Positions 5,860-5,885 of a stretch of 5,885 bases of DNA are shown here, in pieces. The first letter of the stretch is position 1, and every line of letters starts with the position of its first letter. The notes beneath the pieces are model-generated. The model did not search any database. It worked only from the letters and a program-made list of their open reading frames with translations, and was not told the DNA's origin. The stretch comes from Pseudomonadota bacterium (GTDB lineage: Bacteria; Pseudomonadota; Gammaproteobacteria; Xanthomonadales; Xanthomonadaceae). The stretch is taken from assembly GCA_023439425.1 (NCBI GenBank), contig JAEXNZ010000574.1, positions 1 through 5,885 on the forward strand, given 5' to 3'. A program made the translations under genes and the position numbers.

Positions 5860-5882
5860 GTAGAGCCACGCCCTGCGTGGCT
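5860..5882 (+). repeat. GTAG-headed REP palindrome (SMAG-like), copy 3
   Basis: GTAG (5860-5863) is followed by a perfect 8-bp stem, AGCCACGC (5864-5871) with GCGTGGCT (5875-5882), around a CCT loop. It is 62 bases upstream of the porin start, at the window edge, so a paired second element beyond the edge cannot be excluded. Its head plan is identical to copy 2 while the stem sequence differs, as expected for members of different REP subfamilies. Confidence 0.8.
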
Positions 5883-5885
5883 GCG

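Noticed and set aside
5798..5869. Longer porin start at 5869
   Set aside because: The extension lacks a signal-peptide pattern and would encode through the REP and the leader hairpin; the ATG at 5797 has a strong, well-spaced ribosome binding site and starts a normal signal peptide.

Overview
The window looks like chromosomal DNA from a Stenotrophomonas species (Xanthomonadaceae, S. maltophilia complex likely). The evidence is high GC, Xanthomonad-type proteins, and three short palindromes that each begin with GTAG followed by a perfect or near-perfect stem with a 3-base loop. These have the form of the GTAG-headed REP elements (SMAG) described in S. maltophilia. The genus assignment is an inference from these signs, not from a database match.

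Layout. Bases 1-207 (+) hold the 3' end of an unrecognised gene whose TAG stop lies inside the GTAG of the first REP (204-225). Next is an intrinsic terminator (235-260) serving acnB, which runs on the minus strand (283-2874). Upstream of acnB on the same strand are a PIN-domain VapC-type toxin gene (2927-3325) and an AbrB/MazE-type antitoxin gene (3332-3556). They share a promoter with a perfect -10 hexamer embedded in CATAC/GTATG half-sites (3573-3609). A 279-base gap separates this divergent module from a small exported BamE/SmpA-fold protein (3836-4201, +), which ends at a strong terminator (4225-4245). A convergent OprP/OprO-type porin gene occupies 4370-5797 (-). The second REP lies between these two convergent genes (4322-4344), and the third lies upstream of the porin (5860-5882).

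How the parts relate. AcnB is a core TCA-cycle enzyme. The toxin-antitoxin pair sits head to tail with it, with only 52-54 bases and no visible terminator between toxin and acnB, so read-through from the autoregulated promoter into acnB is plausible. The BamE-like protein and the porin are both cell-envelope proteins, but they are convergent and separately terminated, so they form no operon.

Overall this is mostly ordinary chromosome. The points of interest are regulatory or structural: the TA-acnB arrangement, the half-site cluster at the TA promoter, a REP that supplies a stop codon, a REP with two competing stems, and a bulged hairpin directly beside the porin ribosome binding site. I see no CRISPR array, tRNA, rRNA, insertion sequence or prophage, and no convincing new multi-gene system.
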